Source: Thalassorhabdomicrobium marinisediminis (GTDB taxonomy: Bacteria; Pseudomonadota; Alphaproteobacteria; Rhodobacterales; Rhodobacteraceae). Taken from it: DNA of 64,000 bases. The translations under genes and the position numbers were made by a program. Positions 1 through 8,496 of this stretch are shown piece after piece (the first letter of the stretch is position 1; every line of letters starts with the position of its first letter). Under the pieces are notes generated by a model that was given only the letters and a program-made list of their open reading frames with translations, did no database searches and was not told the origin of the DNA. The DNA lies in assembly GCF_003072065.1 (NCBI RefSeq), contig NZ_QCYG01000007.1, positions 124,001-188,000 on the forward strand, written 5' to 3'.

Positions 1-768
1 TTCCTTCAGCGCCAGCGTCGGGATCAGAGTGGTGAGGTTGGCATTGCCACAACGTTCGCCCAACCCGTTGAGCGTGCCCTGCACCTGCCGCGCGCCCGCC
101 GCCACGGCGACCAGACTGTTGGCCACGGCGTTCTCGGTGTCGTTGTGGGTGTGGATGCCGATATGGCTTCCCGGCACGCCCGCCTCGATCAAGGCCTTGA
201 CGCCCGCGCGCACGTCATGAGGCAGCGCGCCGCCGTTGGTGTCGCAGAGCACCACCCAGCGCGCGCCCGCGTCATAGGCCGCCTTGGCCGCGCACAGCGT
301 GTACTCGGGGTTGGATTTCAGCCCGTCGAAGAAGTGTTCCGCGTCGAACAACGCCTCGCGCCCGCTGACGACGATATGCGCGACCGAGGCGGAAATGTTC
401 TTGATGTTCTCCTCCAACGTGATGCCAAGGGCGGCTTCGACGTGGAAATCATGGGTCTTGCCGACGATGCAGACCGCCTGCGTGCCCGCGTTCATCACCG
501 CGGCGAGCACATCGTCGTTCTCGGCCGAGCGCCCCGCCCGTTTGGTCATCCCGAACGCGGTGAGCCGCGCGCGGGTTTTTGGCGCATCCTCGAAGAACTC
601 GCTGTCGGTGGGGTTCGCCCCCGGCCAGCCGCCTTCGATGTAGTCCACGCCCAGATCATCCAGCATCCGCGCCACGGCGTGCTTTTCGTCGGTGGAGAAC
701 TGCACACCCTGCGTCTGCTGCCCATCGCGCAGGGTGGTGTCGTAAAGGTAAAGACGTTCCTTGGTCAT
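1..768 (-). CDS. cimA: (R)-citramalate synthase, 5' part (runs off left edge)
   Basis: Condenses pyruvate and acetyl-CoA to (R)-citramalate, a threonine-independent route to isoleucine, in the cytoplasm. The N-terminus shows the DRE-TIM/isopropylmalate-synthase signature: residues YDTTLRDGQQTQG close to the start, then YIEGGWPGANPTD, and further in IHTHNDTENAVANSLVA and GTLNGLGERCGNANL, the metal-binding HxH and GxGERxGN motifs. The GGWPG form and the DGQQTQG variant fit the CimA branch better than LeuA. ATG at 766-768 is the first codon of the conserved N-terminus. About 256 residues are present of an expected ~530-540; the regulatory C-terminus lies outside the window. It lies downstream of cysS on the same strand, separated by a repeat-filled gap of 214 bases. 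Confidence 0.88.
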   Translation of the reverse strand, partial: MTKERLYLYDTTLRDGQQTQGVQFSTDEKHAVARMLDDLGVDYIEGGWPGANPTDSEFFEDAPKTRARLTAFGMTKRAGRSAENDDVLAAVMNAGTQAVCIVGKTHDFHVEAALGITLEENIKNISASVAHIVVSGREALFDAEHFFDGLKSNPEYTLCAAKAAYDAGARWVVLCDTNGGALPHDVRAGVKALIEAGVPGSHIGIHTHNDTENAVANSLVAVAAGARQVQGTLNGLGERCGNANLTTLIPTLALKE

Positions 769-820
769 TCTAGGCCCTCCCCGTCTGGCTTGGCCGCCGC
801 CGTGGCGCTTGTGGCAAGGT

Positions 821-957
821 CAGCCCCCGACCGCCCCGCCGGGCGGCGGCGATCCCCCCAGCCGCGGTCGGCGGAGTCCTGCGGACGGATCGCCCTGCGA
901 TCCGGACAGCCCCCGTCCGCCCCCCCGGGCGGGGGCTTCCCCCCCACCCGCGGCCGG
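821..957. repeat. two tandem GC-rich palindromic intergenic repeat units
   Basis: Two ~50-base units, at about 821-871 and 907-957, share the outline CAGCCCCCG-N-CCG-CCCC...GGGCGG...CCCCC...CCGCGG-N-CGG. Each can fold back on itself through the GCCCCCGCC/GGGCGGGGGC arms. A third copy lies inverted at 9781-9834. The units fill most of the cysS-cimA gap. They look like a dispersed intergenic element of the genome. No gene is apparent within them. Confidence 0.65.
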
Positions 958-982
958 GGACTGTCGTGCGTTGCGGCAAGGG

Positions 983-2407
983 TCATAGCAAGCCCTCCAG
1001 TTTGGAGGGGTCGAAGTTGCTGGAACGCTCCCCTTGCGGTCCTGTAGGTGTCGCCTGCACGACGAGGCCAGCTTCGTTAAGCTTCTGCCTAAATTCATCA
1101 GCCTCAGCCCAACGCTTTTGATCTCTGAGTGATTGCCAGTGGTCTAGATACGGGTGAATTAAATTCATCAGCTCAGATAGACTTTCGCCGCCAAGGGCGG
1201 TTGGTCCGGACGTCATCGTCAAATCGCTACGCCACCAATCAACCTCTTCGGGACTCCCGAAGCCCAAGAGTTCCATAGCTGCCCGCAGTTCCGCCGGTTT
1301 CTTCTGGAGCTGCTGCATTCGCTGGAGCGCCGCGTGCGTGTTCAAGTCATCTGACAAGGCGTCGATAATCAACACATCCACCCCGTCAGACGGTTTGACG
1401 CCAGCCGCCGCTGCATAGAGTCGTGCGAGCACCTTCTCCGCCTCAACCCGCTTCTTCTCGGTCCAATCCATCGGCTTGCGGTAATGCGTCGACAGCATCA
1501 CGAAGCGGATCACCTCGCCCGGCACGCCCTGCTCCAGCAAATCGCGCACGGTGAAGAAATTGCCCAGCGACTTGGACATTTTCTTACCCTCGACCTGCAA
1601 CATCTCGTTGTGCATCCAGACGTTGGCGAACCCGTGCCCCATGCAGGCCGATTGCGCGATCTCGTTTTCGTGGTGCGGGAATTGCAGATCGTTGCCGCCG
1701 CCGTGAATGTCGAAACTCTCGCCCAGAAGCTCCGCCGCCATGGCCGAGCATTCGATATGCCAGCCGGGCCGCCCGCGCCCCCAAGGGCTGTCCCAGCCGG
1801 GCAGATCATCCGTCGACGGCTTCCACAGCACGAAATCCAACGGGTCTTCCTTGAAGGGCGCGACCTCGACCCGCGCGCCCGCGATCATGTCATCCACCGT
1901 GCGCCCCGACAGCGCGCCATACTTCTCATAGGACCGCACGCGGAACAGCACGTGCCCTTCTTTGGCATAGGCGTGGCCCTTCTCGACCAGCGCTTCGATC
2001 ATCGCTACCATCTGACCGATGAACGCTGTGGCCCGCGGCTCTTTCGTGGGCCGCAGCGCCCCCAGTGCGTCCATATCCGCGTGATACCAGCCGATGGTCT
2101 CGTCCGAGCGCTCGCGCACCAGTTCCTCCAGCGACCCTTCGGCCCCCGCCTCTTTCCGCGCCAGCGCCGTCGCGTTGATCTTGTCGTCCACGTCCGTGAA
2201 ATTGCGCACATAGGTCACGTGCTCCGCGCCATAGACATGCCGCAAGAGCCTGAACAGCGTATCGAACACGATCACGGGGCGCGCGTTGCCCAGATGGGCG
2301 CGGTCATAGACCGTCGGCCCGCAGACATACATGCGCACGTTCTCGGGGTCGATCGGCGCGAATTCCACCTTCTTGCGCTGGGCGGTGTTGTACAATCTGA
2401 TCGTCAT
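983..2407 (-). CDS. cysS: cysteinyl-tRNA synthetase
   Basis: Charges tRNA-Cys with cysteine (class I aminoacyl-tRNA synthetase, cytoplasm, monomer). Zinc ligand and HIGH-type motif are seen near the N-terminus ([19 protein letters not shown]), further zinc ligands in WHIECSAM and HHENEIAQS, and the KMSKS loop as [10 protein letters not shown]. The 474-residue length fits the family (about 460-500). ATG at 2405-2407 starts exactly at the conserved MTIRLYNT sequence. The last ~130 codons (about 1000-1390) are clearly less GC-rich (roughly 48-57% per 60 bases, against above 70% further upstream) and use different codons, although the reading frame and anticodon-binding region continue normally. 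A recombined 3' end is possible. It is transcribed toward cimA. Confidence 0.97.
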   Translation of the reverse strand: MTIRLYNTAQRKKVEFAPIDPENVRMYVCGPTVYDRAHLGNARPVIVFDTLFRLLRHVYGAEHVTYVRNFTDVDDKINATALARKEAGAEGSLEELVRERSDETIGWYHADMDALGALRPTKEPRATAFIGQMVAMIEALVEKGHAYAKEGHVLFRVRSYEKYGALSGRTVDDMIAGARVEVAPFKEDPLDFVLWKPSTDDLPGWDSPWGRGRPGWHIECSAMAAELLGESFDIHGGGNDLQFPHHENEIAQSACMGHGFANVWMHNEMLQVEGKKMSKSLGNFFTVRDLLEQGVPGEVIRFVMLSTHYRKPMDWTEKKRVEAEKVLARLYAAAAGVKPSDGVDVLIIDALSDDLNTHAALQRMQQLQKKPAELRAAMELLGFGSPEEVDWWRSDLTMTSGPTALGGESLSELMNLIHPYLDHWQSLRDQKRWAEADEFRQKLNEAGLVVQATPTGPQGERSSNFDPSKLEGLL

Positions 2408-2894
2408 AGCGGCCTCATAGGGAGTGTCCCCGCGGGCTTAGCAACTTCATGTAAGTGATGAAACGTGAAAGAGCGGCCCGCCGGATGGTCAGCAGGGAAT
2501 AATGCAGCAAATATTGCAAATGCTCTTCATGCCCGCGGTTGTAGCCTGCCCCGTTGCGCAAATCAACGGCGCAGCGTCACGGTCACCTCAGCCTGTGTTT
2601 ACCCTATGCGCCTAAACCTGTCCGCGAACGTTCAGGCGCCCCACAAAGGTGCCACAGGAAACAGGTCACGGGTCCCAGACCACCCAAGCCCGCCTTTGAT
2701 CATGGGGGCTGGCATATCGGGTGCAGACCCACGGCACAACGCGACGCGGTCCTTCCCATTCAACAAGGGGCCGCGCCGGACCATTCCGCACTGGCGGGCC
2801 CGTCACTCCTGACTGACATATCTGCGAAATGACCGAACCGCTGTGGCCGAACCGGCCGCCAAGCGGCCCGAAGTCATGCCCCGCCACCCGCACG
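2408..2894. other. 487-base intergenic region with no recognised gene
   Basis: This lies between the cysS start and the terminator of the outer-membrane protein gene. Open frames exist on both strands (for example plus strand 2465-2812), but they lack a ribosome-binding site, a recognisable protein family or typical codon bias. The cysS promoter should lie at its left end. The rest shows no tRNA, rRNA or clear sRNA signal. Confidence 0.5.
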
Positions 2895-2927
2895 AAAAAG
2901 GGCGCGGCAGGTTTCCCCGCCGCGCCC
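2895..2927 (-). terminator. rho-independent terminator of the outer-membrane protein gene
   Basis: Nine-base-pair stem GGGCGCGGC (2900-2908) / GCCGCGCCC (2919-2927) with a ten-base loop. Read on the minus strand it is followed by a T run (complement of 2895-2899). It lies 25 bases after the stop codon of the gene at 2953-3555. Confidence 0.85.
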
Positions 2928-2952
2928 CGATCAGCCCCATCGGGCCGGTCGC

Positions 2953-3555
2953 TTAGAATTCGTAGGACACGCGCAGCGAGGCTGTCGTGGCGTCAATGTC
3001 GTTGCCGGTGTCGTTGAAATCCTCGAAGTCGTGCTTGAGCACTTCACCACCCACGCGGATGCTGTCGGTCACCTTGTAGTCCAGACCCACACCGTAAACG
3101 GCGCCGGTGTCGTCACCGGAATCAAGGTTCAGCTGGGCCACACCTGCGGTCAGGTAAGGCATGAACTGGCCTGCATCATAACCGGCACGGGCCTTGAGGC
3201 GCGCGATCGAATCGACTTCGGCACCGGACACACCATCTTCGATGTCCGCACCGGCGATTTCGATCTCACCACCCAGAACGAACGTCCCGAAGTCGTAGTC
3301 GTAACCGGCGTGCACACCGTAGGTCATACCATTGGCATCGTCGTCGAACAGGGCGCCATCGTCTTCGATGTCCGCATAGCCCAGCGAGCCACCGACATAG
3401 GCGCCGGTCCAGTCGCTGCCCATGACCACGGGGGCGGCCATGACGGGGGCCGGGGCCTGAACCACAACGGGCTCGGCCAGGTTGCCAGCGAAAGCGGGGG
3501 CTGCGGCAACGGCAAGGGCTGCGGCGGCACAGGATGTGATAAACGTACGTGTCAT
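2953..3555 (-). CDS. small outer-membrane beta-barrel protein (OmpA/Opa-like porin family)
   Basis: Predicted outer-membrane protein of 200 residues. Residues 1-23 form a signal peptide (positive MTRT, hydrophobic core, AFA cleavage site before GNLAEP). After a Pro/Ala/Val-rich linker comes the hallmark DWTGAYVGGSLGYAD of the alphaproteobacterial Omp25/Opa-like barrel. Alternating aromatic/glycine strands follow (YGVHAGYDYDFG, RLKARAGYDAG, YLTAGVAQLN) and the protein ends with RVSYEF, the C-terminal Phe needed for Bam recognition. ATG 3553-3555 was chosen because it begins the signal peptide and has AAAGGA nearby; an upstream in-frame ATG would add a charged extension before it. It is monocistronic with its own terminator. 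The exact ligand or role is unknown. Confidence 0.9.
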   Translation of the reverse strand: MTRTFITSCAAAALAVAAAPAFAGNLAEPVVVQAPAPVMAAPVVMGSDWTGAYVGGSLGYADIEDDGALFDDDANGMTYGVHAGYDYDFGTFVLGGEIEIAGADIEDGVSGAEVDSIARLKARAGYDAGQFMPYLTAGVAQLNLDSGDDTGAVYGVGLDYKVTDSIRVGGEVLKHDFEDFNDTGNDIDATTASLRVSYEF

Positions 3556-3779
3556 TTGTTTTTTCCTTTTCACACAAGGTCGATTTTCAAAACGTGTGCA
3601 GTGCATCCGCACATCGTTCACGGGACCTCAACGCCCATGTAATCGCTCTGTTCCGGGATGCACGGGGTCACGAAATCGCAGGCGATTTTCTGCCCATCCG
3701 GGCCTGCGCATCGGCGGAAAACCCCACCAAATCAGCGGGTTCCCTGATCCGAGCAAAAAAGGTCGATTTTAGCCGCACT

Positions 3780-3824
3780 GTCGCAATTTTGCCCGGACGT
3801 CGCAAAGGGGACAGACCGTCGCAA
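3780..3824 (+). promoter_or_regulatory. three GTCGCAA direct repeats phased at 19 bp (candidate activator site)
   Basis: The heptamer GTCGCAA occurs at 3780-3786, 3799-3805 and 3818-3824, exactly 19 bp apart, about 180 bp upstream of the MttB-family gene. Even phasing of direct repeats is typical of AraC/XylS-type activators. Pseudomonas ArgR and related GATase1-AraC regulators of amino-acid and methylamine catabolism are known to use TGTCGC half-sites. Assigning such a regulator here is inference. Confidence 0.45.
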
Positions 3825-3860
3825 ACGGACGTCCGACGCTGAGCGGAAAGGAGCCTTGAT

Positions 3861-3950
3861 GTGAGCATCGAAACCCATCCCGTTCGCATTCGCCTGACCA
3901 TCGGCGCCCGGCGCGGTCGTGCGGCCCGGGGGCGGCCCGGCGGGGCCTGA
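3861..3950 (+). CDS. possible 29-residue leader peptide upstream of the MttB-family gene
   Basis: A GTG codon at 3861 follows a strong Shine-Dalgarno (GGAAAGGAG, 3846-3853 region) by seven bases and opens a 29-codon frame that starts MSIETHPVRIRLTIG and ends in an Arg/Gly-rich tail before TGA. Overlapping the same ribosome-binding site is a minimal ATG-TGA pair (3859-3864) in another frame. The frame closes 49 bases before the mttB start, just ahead of a GC-rich hairpin. No homologue is recognised. It may be a regulatory leader ORF or a chance frame behind a good ribosome-binding site. Confidence 0.35.
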   Translation: MSIETHPVRIRLTIGARRGRAARGRPGGA

Positions 3951-3975
3951 CCCCCGCCCCCCCCCCCTTTTCTTT
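3928..3975 (+). promoter_or_regulatory. GC-rich hairpin with pyrimidine tail between leader frame and mttB
   Basis: GGGGGCGG (3928-3935) can pair with CCGCCCCC (3954-3961), followed by a C run and then TTTTCTTTC. An alternative inner pairing (GGCCC/GGGCC) competes with it. It resembles an attenuator or weak terminator, but the U tract is broken. It lies immediately 5' of the mttB ribosome-binding site. Confidence 0.35.
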
Positions 3976-3999
3976 CGATCCTTTCACAAGGCTACCACC

Positions 4000-5550
4000 A
4001 TGACTGATCACGCTCCCTCCCGCCGCGCTGGCCGCTCCGGCGGTCGTGCCGCCCGCCTCGCCCTGCGCGCCGCGCCCATGTCCGACGATATGCGCCCGAT
4101 CCGACCGGGCATGACCGGTGGCACGTACCGTCCGCTTTCGAACGCGGATGTGCAGAAAATCCACAACGCCGCCCTCACCGCGCTCGAGACCATCGGCCTG
4201 GCCGACGCGCCGCCGTCCGGCGTCGAAATCCTGACGGGCGCAGGCGCAATCCTTGGCGACGATGGCCGCATCCGCTTCCCGCGCGCGCTGGTGGAAGACA
4301 TGCTCGCCGTCGCTTGCAAGGACCTCACGCTTTGCGCGCGCGATCCCCGCCATGACCTCGACCTCTCGGGCCAGCGGGTGCACTACGGCACCGCCGGGGC
4401 TGCGGTGAATATGGTCGATGTGACCGGCAACGCCTTCCGCGACAGCACCCTGCAAGACCTGCACGACGCCGCGCGGATTGCCGACACGCTGGACAACGTG
4501 CACTTCCTGCAACGCCCCATGGTGGCCCGCGACATCGCCGACAACCTCGAGATGGACCTCAACACCATTTACGCCTGCTGCGCCGGCACCACCAAACACG
4601 TGGGCACCTCGATCTCGGACCCGTCCCATGCACAGCCCTGCCTTGACCTGTGCTACGCCATCGCCGGGGGCGAGGCCGAATTCCGCGCGCGGCCCTTCGT
4701 GTCCATGTCGAACTGTTTTGTCGTCCCGCCGATGAAATTCGCCACCGAAAGCTGCGAGTCGATGGAGACCTGCGTGCGCGGCGGGATGCCGGTGCTGCTG
4801 CTCTCGGCGGGGATGTCGGGGGCCACCGCCCCCAGCACCATCGCCGGTGCGATCACACAGGCCGTGGCGGAATGTCTGGCGGGGCTGGTCTATGTCAACG
4901 CGATTGCCCCCGGCCATCCGGCGATCTTCGGCACCTGGCCCTTCGGGCTGGACCTGCGCACGGGTGCCATGACCGTAGGCTCGGGCGAACAGGCGTTGCT
5001 CACCGCCGGTTGCGCGCAGATGCACGCCTTCTACGGCGTCCCCGGCGGCGCGGCGGCGGGCGCGTCGGACAGCAAGATGCCCGACATGCAAGCCGGATGG
5101 GAGCAGATGTGCTCGAACGTCATGGCGGGGCTTGCGGGCTGCAACATGATTTATGAGGCGGCGGGCATGCATGCGTCTCTTCTGGGGTTCTGCCACGAAA
5201 GCCTGATTCTCGCAGACGATATCATCGGGCAGGCCCAACGCTGCGTGCGCGGGATCGAGGTGGACGATGAGACCCTCGCCCTCGACCAGATGGCCGAAGT
5301 TTGCATGGGCGGGCCGGGCCATTACCTCGGCACCGACCGCACGCTCAGCCATATGGAGCGCGATTGCGTCTATCCGGCCCTCGGCAACCGGATGAGCCCC
5401 AAGGAATGGGCCGAAAGCGACCGGCCCGACCTCATCGAACAGACCATCAAACGCAAAGAGGCGATCCTCGCCACCCGCGCGCCCGCGCGCTTCGATCCGG
5501 CGCTGGACGCTGATCTGCGCAAGCGATTCCCGATCCACCTGCCCGCCTGA
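4000..5550 (+). CDS. trimethylamine methyltransferase family protein (MttB superfamily, non-pyrrolysine)
   Basis: Predicted cytoplasmic corrinoid-dependent methyltransferase that would move a methyl group from a quaternary or methylated amine to a corrinoid protein, as characterised for MtgB-type glycine betaine methyltransferases. The 517-residue length is normal for the family. It matches it through the N-terminal MRPIRPGMTGGTYRPLS, the HYGTAGAAVNMVD, GTSISDPSHAQP, GSGEQALL and MPDMQAGWEQMCSN stretches, and the C-terminal KEWAE..RPDLIEQ. No in-frame amber codon interrupts it, so it is not a pyrrolysine enzyme. ATG 4000 follows AAGG. The first 25 residues are Arg/Gly-rich (RRAGRSGGRAAR) and probably disordered. 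No corrinoid protein gene is adjacent; MtgA- and MetF-like partners lie at 41.7-43.7 kb. The substrate is unproven. Confidence 0.88.
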   Translation: MTDHAPSRRAGRSGGRAARLALRAAPMSDDMRPIRPGMTGGTYRPLSNADVQKIHNAALTALETIGLADAPPSGVEILTGAGAILGDDGRIRFPRALVEDMLAVACKDLTLCARDPRHDLDLSGQRVHYGTAGAAVNMVDVTGNAFRDSTLQDLHDAARIADTLDNVHFLQRPMVARDIADNLEMDLNTIYACCAGTTKHVGTSISDPSHAQPCLDLCYAIAGGEAEFRARPFVSMSNCFVVPPMKFATESCESMETCVRGGMPVLLLSAGMSGATAPSTIAGAITQAVAECLAGLVYVNAIAPGHPAIFGTWPFGLDLRTGAMTVGSGEQALLTAGCAQMHAFYGVPGGAAAGASDSKMPDMQAGWEQMCSNVMAGLAGCNMIYEAAGMHASLLGFCHESLILADDIIGQAQRCVRGIEVDDETLALDQMAEVCMGGPGHYLGTDRTLSHMERDCVYPALGNRMSPKEWAESDRPDLIEQTIKRKEAILATRAPARFDPALDADLRKRFPIHLPA

Positions 5551-5621
5551 ACGGTTGAGCCGCCGGACGCGGCGCGGCACACTGTCCGTCAAGGGGCAGC
5601 AAGGGCAAGGGGAATCACGGG

Positions 5622-7346
5622 ATGCCGGAACAGGCCAGACCGCCAAGGGTGTTCGGCATCGGCCTGCCGATGAGCGGAGGGGCGTGGCTGGGGCAGCTCT
5701 TCGCCGCGAACGGTTACCTCTGGCGGCACGACCAAGGCGGCAAGATCGCGGTCGATCTGGCCTATGCACTGGCCGCCGGCACGCCCCCGCTGCGCCACTG
5801 GCCCCATGCGGTCGGCGTGTCGGGCCTGTCGCATCTAAGCAAGCGCCACCTGCCGCCAGTCTTCGTGCAAGACCTCGTCCCCGGTTTGCTGGCCCGCTTT
5901 CCCGACGCCTATTTTATCCTGACCCATCGCGACGAAGCCGCCTGGATCGCTGACCGCCTCTCGGCCGACGGCGGTGCCCACCGCAGCGCCGCCGCCTGGC
6001 ACGCCCGCGTGGCCGAAGCCGATCTGCCCGACCTTTGGGCGGCAGAGAAGCGAGACCACATTGCGCGGTGCAAGCAGCTCTTCGCGGATCATCCGCGTTT
6101 TCTTTGCTTTAACGTCACGTCCGATCCCTCTGAAACTCTGCAAGGTTTTTTCGAACCGCACTACAACCTCACAGCGCCTAAGCCTCGTCCGCAGCCCGCG
6201 ACGACGACGGAAGGCGCAGCCGGATTGCACACAGCCCTACGCGACGGGCCAACTCCGCCCCCCGCACCGCCGCCAGACATGAACTTCGTCCGCAACCTCG
6301 TTGATTTCGCAAGTGAAACCAAAGGACCCGCCGGACAGGAAAAGCACCTTAGCCCGATTTCCATCCTGTGGCGCGACCATGGCTTTCTCGACCGCACCGG
6401 CGCGCCCGCGCCCATGCTGCGCACCCCCAACGGCACGCTGCGGATCGACGCCAAGGCAGGGCTGGAACGGGCGCAAGGGGCGCTGGGCGAGTTGCTGGCC
6501 CACGGGGCCGAACCGCCGCTCAACATCGACATGATGGACGCGCGGTATATTGGCACCAAAGGGCGCCGCGCCGCGCCGCCACGCACGGTGGTCTACAACC
6601 GGCGCAAGGGGGCCACGAACCTCACGCTCTGGCCCTTGCCGGGCTATCACACGCTCGCCCCGCGCGGGGCCGTGGGCGGCTACCCCATCGACCAAATCCC
6701 CTTTGCCGAGAAGATCGACCGTTGCGTCTGGCTCGGCAACCTCACGGGGCGCATGTCGCCCACCCTGACCCCGAAGGGCCGCACGCGTCACGGTGTTTAC
6801 GCCCTGCGCGCTCGCATGGAAGACCTGCCGCCCGAGGCACCGGACTGGGACGACGTGATCGACGACCTCGCCTGCGTGCCGCGTTACCGCATCGTCAAGA
6901 CCTACCGCCATCACAAGAACTTCGTCGTGGGCTTGGTGCTGCGCGACAAGTGGAAGAAACTGGCGGAAACACCCGCCCTGCGCGGTCTATGCGTGCCCAT
7001 GAAGCCGCGCGACTGGTTCCACCGATACCGCTATATCCTGAGCCTTGCGGGCAACGACACAGGCTCGAACTTCCTCATGGCGGCGGCCTCCAACGCGTTG
7101 ATCCTCAAGGAAGAAGACGGGTGGGAGCTGTTCTACACCGAAGCCTTCCGCCCCTGGGTTCACTACGTGCCGCTGGCCGAGGGCGCGGGCGACGTCGAAG
7201 AAAAGCTCACCTGGGCGCGGGCCAATCCCACCGCATGCGCCGATATGGTCCGCGCCGCCACCGAGGTTTACGACCGCATCGCCGATCCGGCCACCCGCGC
7301 GGCGCTTCTGCGCGGCATCGCGGCGCGACTCAACGCCTCAGCCTGA
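5622..7346 (+). CDS. fusion protein: degenerate sulfotransferase-like domain plus GT90 (CAP10-like) glycosyltransferase
   Basis: 574 residues with two modules. Residues ~8-180 look like a P-loop sulfotransferase of the Sulfotransfer_4 type: [18 protein letters not shown] in the PAPS-loop position, [16 protein letters not shown], and a final ...[19 protein letters not shown]. The PAPS loop lacks the usual K/R-T-G-T-T residues (MSGGA instead). A Pro-rich linker follows (~190-240). Residues ~300-530 resemble glycosyltransferase family 90 (LPS/capsule-modifying, CAP10), with [18 protein letters not shown] at 468 onward, [16 protein letters not shown], and PWVHYVPL around 511-518. The role is likely decoration of a surface polysaccharide, with the N-terminal half perhaps non-catalytic. 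ATG 5622 follows AAGGGG. It is convergent with anmK, overlapping it by nine bases. Confidence 0.7.
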   Translation: MPEQARPPRVFGIGLPMSGGAWLGQLFAANGYLWRHDQGGKIAVDLAYALAAGTPPLRHWPHAVGVSGLSHLSKRHLPPVFVQDLVPGLLARFPDAYFILTHRDEAAWIADRLSADGGAHRSAAAWHARVAEADLPDLWAAEKRDHIARCKQLFADHPRFLCFNVTSDPSETLQGFFEPHYNLTAPKPRPQPATTTEGAAGLHTALRDGPTPPPAPPPDMNFVRNLVDFASETKGPAGQEKHLSPISILWRDHGFLDRTGAPAPMLRTPNGTLRIDAKAGLERAQGALGELLAHGAEPPLNIDMMDARYIGTKGRRAAPPRTVVYNRRKGATNLTLWPLPGYHTLAPRGAVGGYPIDQIPFAEKIDRCVWLGNLTGRMSPTLTPKGRTRHGVYALRARMEDLPPEAPDWDDVIDDLACVPRYRIVKTYRHHKNFVVGLVLRDKWKKLAETPALRGLCVPMKPRDWFHRYRYILSLAGNDTGSNFLMAAASNALILKEEDGWELFYTEAFRPWVHYVPLAEGAGDVEEKLTWARANPTACADMVRAATEVYDRIADPATRAALLRGIAARLNASA

Positions 7347-8435
7347 GGGACGTGAGAGCGTGCCACCCCCCACCGGCGCGCCCACCCCCGTGGTGCCCGG
7401 CGCGCTTGTGGGCAGGCCGTTGGCCACCCGCGCGGCGAGAAAGGCGAAGGCCTGCGCTTCCAGCATGTCGCCGTCGAACCCCGCCTCTTCGATGGGCGCG
7501 ACGGGCACCGTGCAGACCTGCGCCAGCATCGCCATAAGCGTGGGGTTCTTGCGCCCGCCGCCGGTGACCAGAATGCGCTCGGGCGGGGCCGGACAGGCCT
7601 GCAGCCCCTGCGCCACCGACGCGGCACAGGCCATGGTCAGCGTCGCCACCGCATCGGCGTCGGGCAGCTCCGCCACTGCCTCGACAAGTCCGGTGAACGC
7701 ATCCCGGTCCAGCGACTTCGGCGGCATGCGGAAGAAATAGGGGTGTTGCAGGAAGCCGTCGATCGCCCCCTGATCCACGCGCCCCGCCGCCGCCAGCGCC
7801 CCGTCGGTGTCGCAGTCCGCCCCCCGGCGGGCCTGCATCAGATCGTTGATCGGCGCGTTGGCCGGACCGGTGTCGAAGGCCAGCAGCGCGCCGTCGCTGT
7901 GCGGATGCGGCAGGCTCGGGTCAATCCATGTCACATTGCCCACGCCGCCCAGATTGAGGATCGCCAGCGGCGCGGTGGCCCCCATCCTCTGCGCCAGCGC
8001 GAAATGATAGAACGGGGCCAGCGGCGCGCCCTCGCCGCCCATCTGCACATCGGCGCTGCGGAAGTCCCAGACCACCGGCGTGCCCAGAACCTCGGCCAGC
8101 ACCGCACCGTCCCCCGCCTGATGGGTGCCGCGCCCCTGCGGCGCGTGGGCCAGCGTCTGGCCGTGGAAGCCGATAAGCTCGGCCTCCGTGAACCGCGACA
8201 GCACCTGCGCGTGCACCGTCTCGATCAGCTCCGACACCTCGGCCACGTCGTCCTCGGGCCATTTGCCCAAGGCGCCGCGCAGCACCGCCCGCTGGGCCGC
8301 GTCATAGGGCAGGAAGGCACTGTCGCCGAAGCTGAAGATCCGGTGCCCGTCGGTGACGATCTCGGCCGCGTCCACCCCGTCAAGCGAGGTGCCCGACATG
8401 GCCCCCACGACCCGCAGCTTGCGATCTTTCAACAT
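7338..8435 (-). CDS. anmK: anhydro-N-acetylmuramic acid kinase
   Basis: Phosphorylates and opens 1,6-anhydro-MurNAc released by lytic transglycosylases, giving MurNAc-6-phosphate for peptidoglycan recycling in the cytoplasm. The ASKHA fold is shown by the N-terminal phosphate loop [52 protein letters not shown] and [14 protein letters not shown]. The length of 365 residues is usual. ATG 8433-8435 starts one short basic stretch before the loop. It is divergent from tyrS with a 61-base gap, a pairing common in Rhodobacteraceae. Its 3' end overlaps the convergent GT90 fusion gene. Confidence 0.96.
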   Translation of the reverse strand: MLKDRKLRVVGAMSGTSLDGVDAAEIVTDGHRIFSFGDSAFLPYDAAQRAVLRGALGKWPEDDVAEVSELIETVHAQVLSRFTEAELIGFHGQTLAHAPQGRGTHQAGDGAVLAEVLGTPVVWDFRSADVQMGGEGAPLAPFYHFALAQRMGATAPLAILNLGGVGNVTWIDPSLPHPHSDGALLAFDTGPANAPINDLMQARRGADCDTDGALAAAGRVDQGAIDGFLQHPYFFRMPPKSLDRDAFTGLVEAVAELPDADAVATLTMACAASVAQGLQACPAPPERILVTGGGRKNPTLMAMLAQVCTVPVAPIEEAGFDGDMLEAQAFAFLAARVANGLPTSAPGTTGVGAPVGGGTLSRPSG

Positions 8436-8496
8436 GGTCTTTCCCTTATGCCCTGCGGCCCCTATAGGTTGCCCCGCAAACTAGCAGGAACGCGAC

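Noticed and set aside
2465-2812. 115-codon plus-strand frame in the cysS-omp intergenic region
   Set aside because: No ribosome-binding site, no recognisable fold, codon use unlike neighbours. Treated as non-coding.
3769-5769. Very long minus-strand open frame (about 666 codons) opposite the MttB-family gene
   Set aside because: It is antisense to a recognised family over its whole length, has Arg/His-rich low-complexity translation typical of the shadow frame in high-GC DNA, and lacks a ribosome site.
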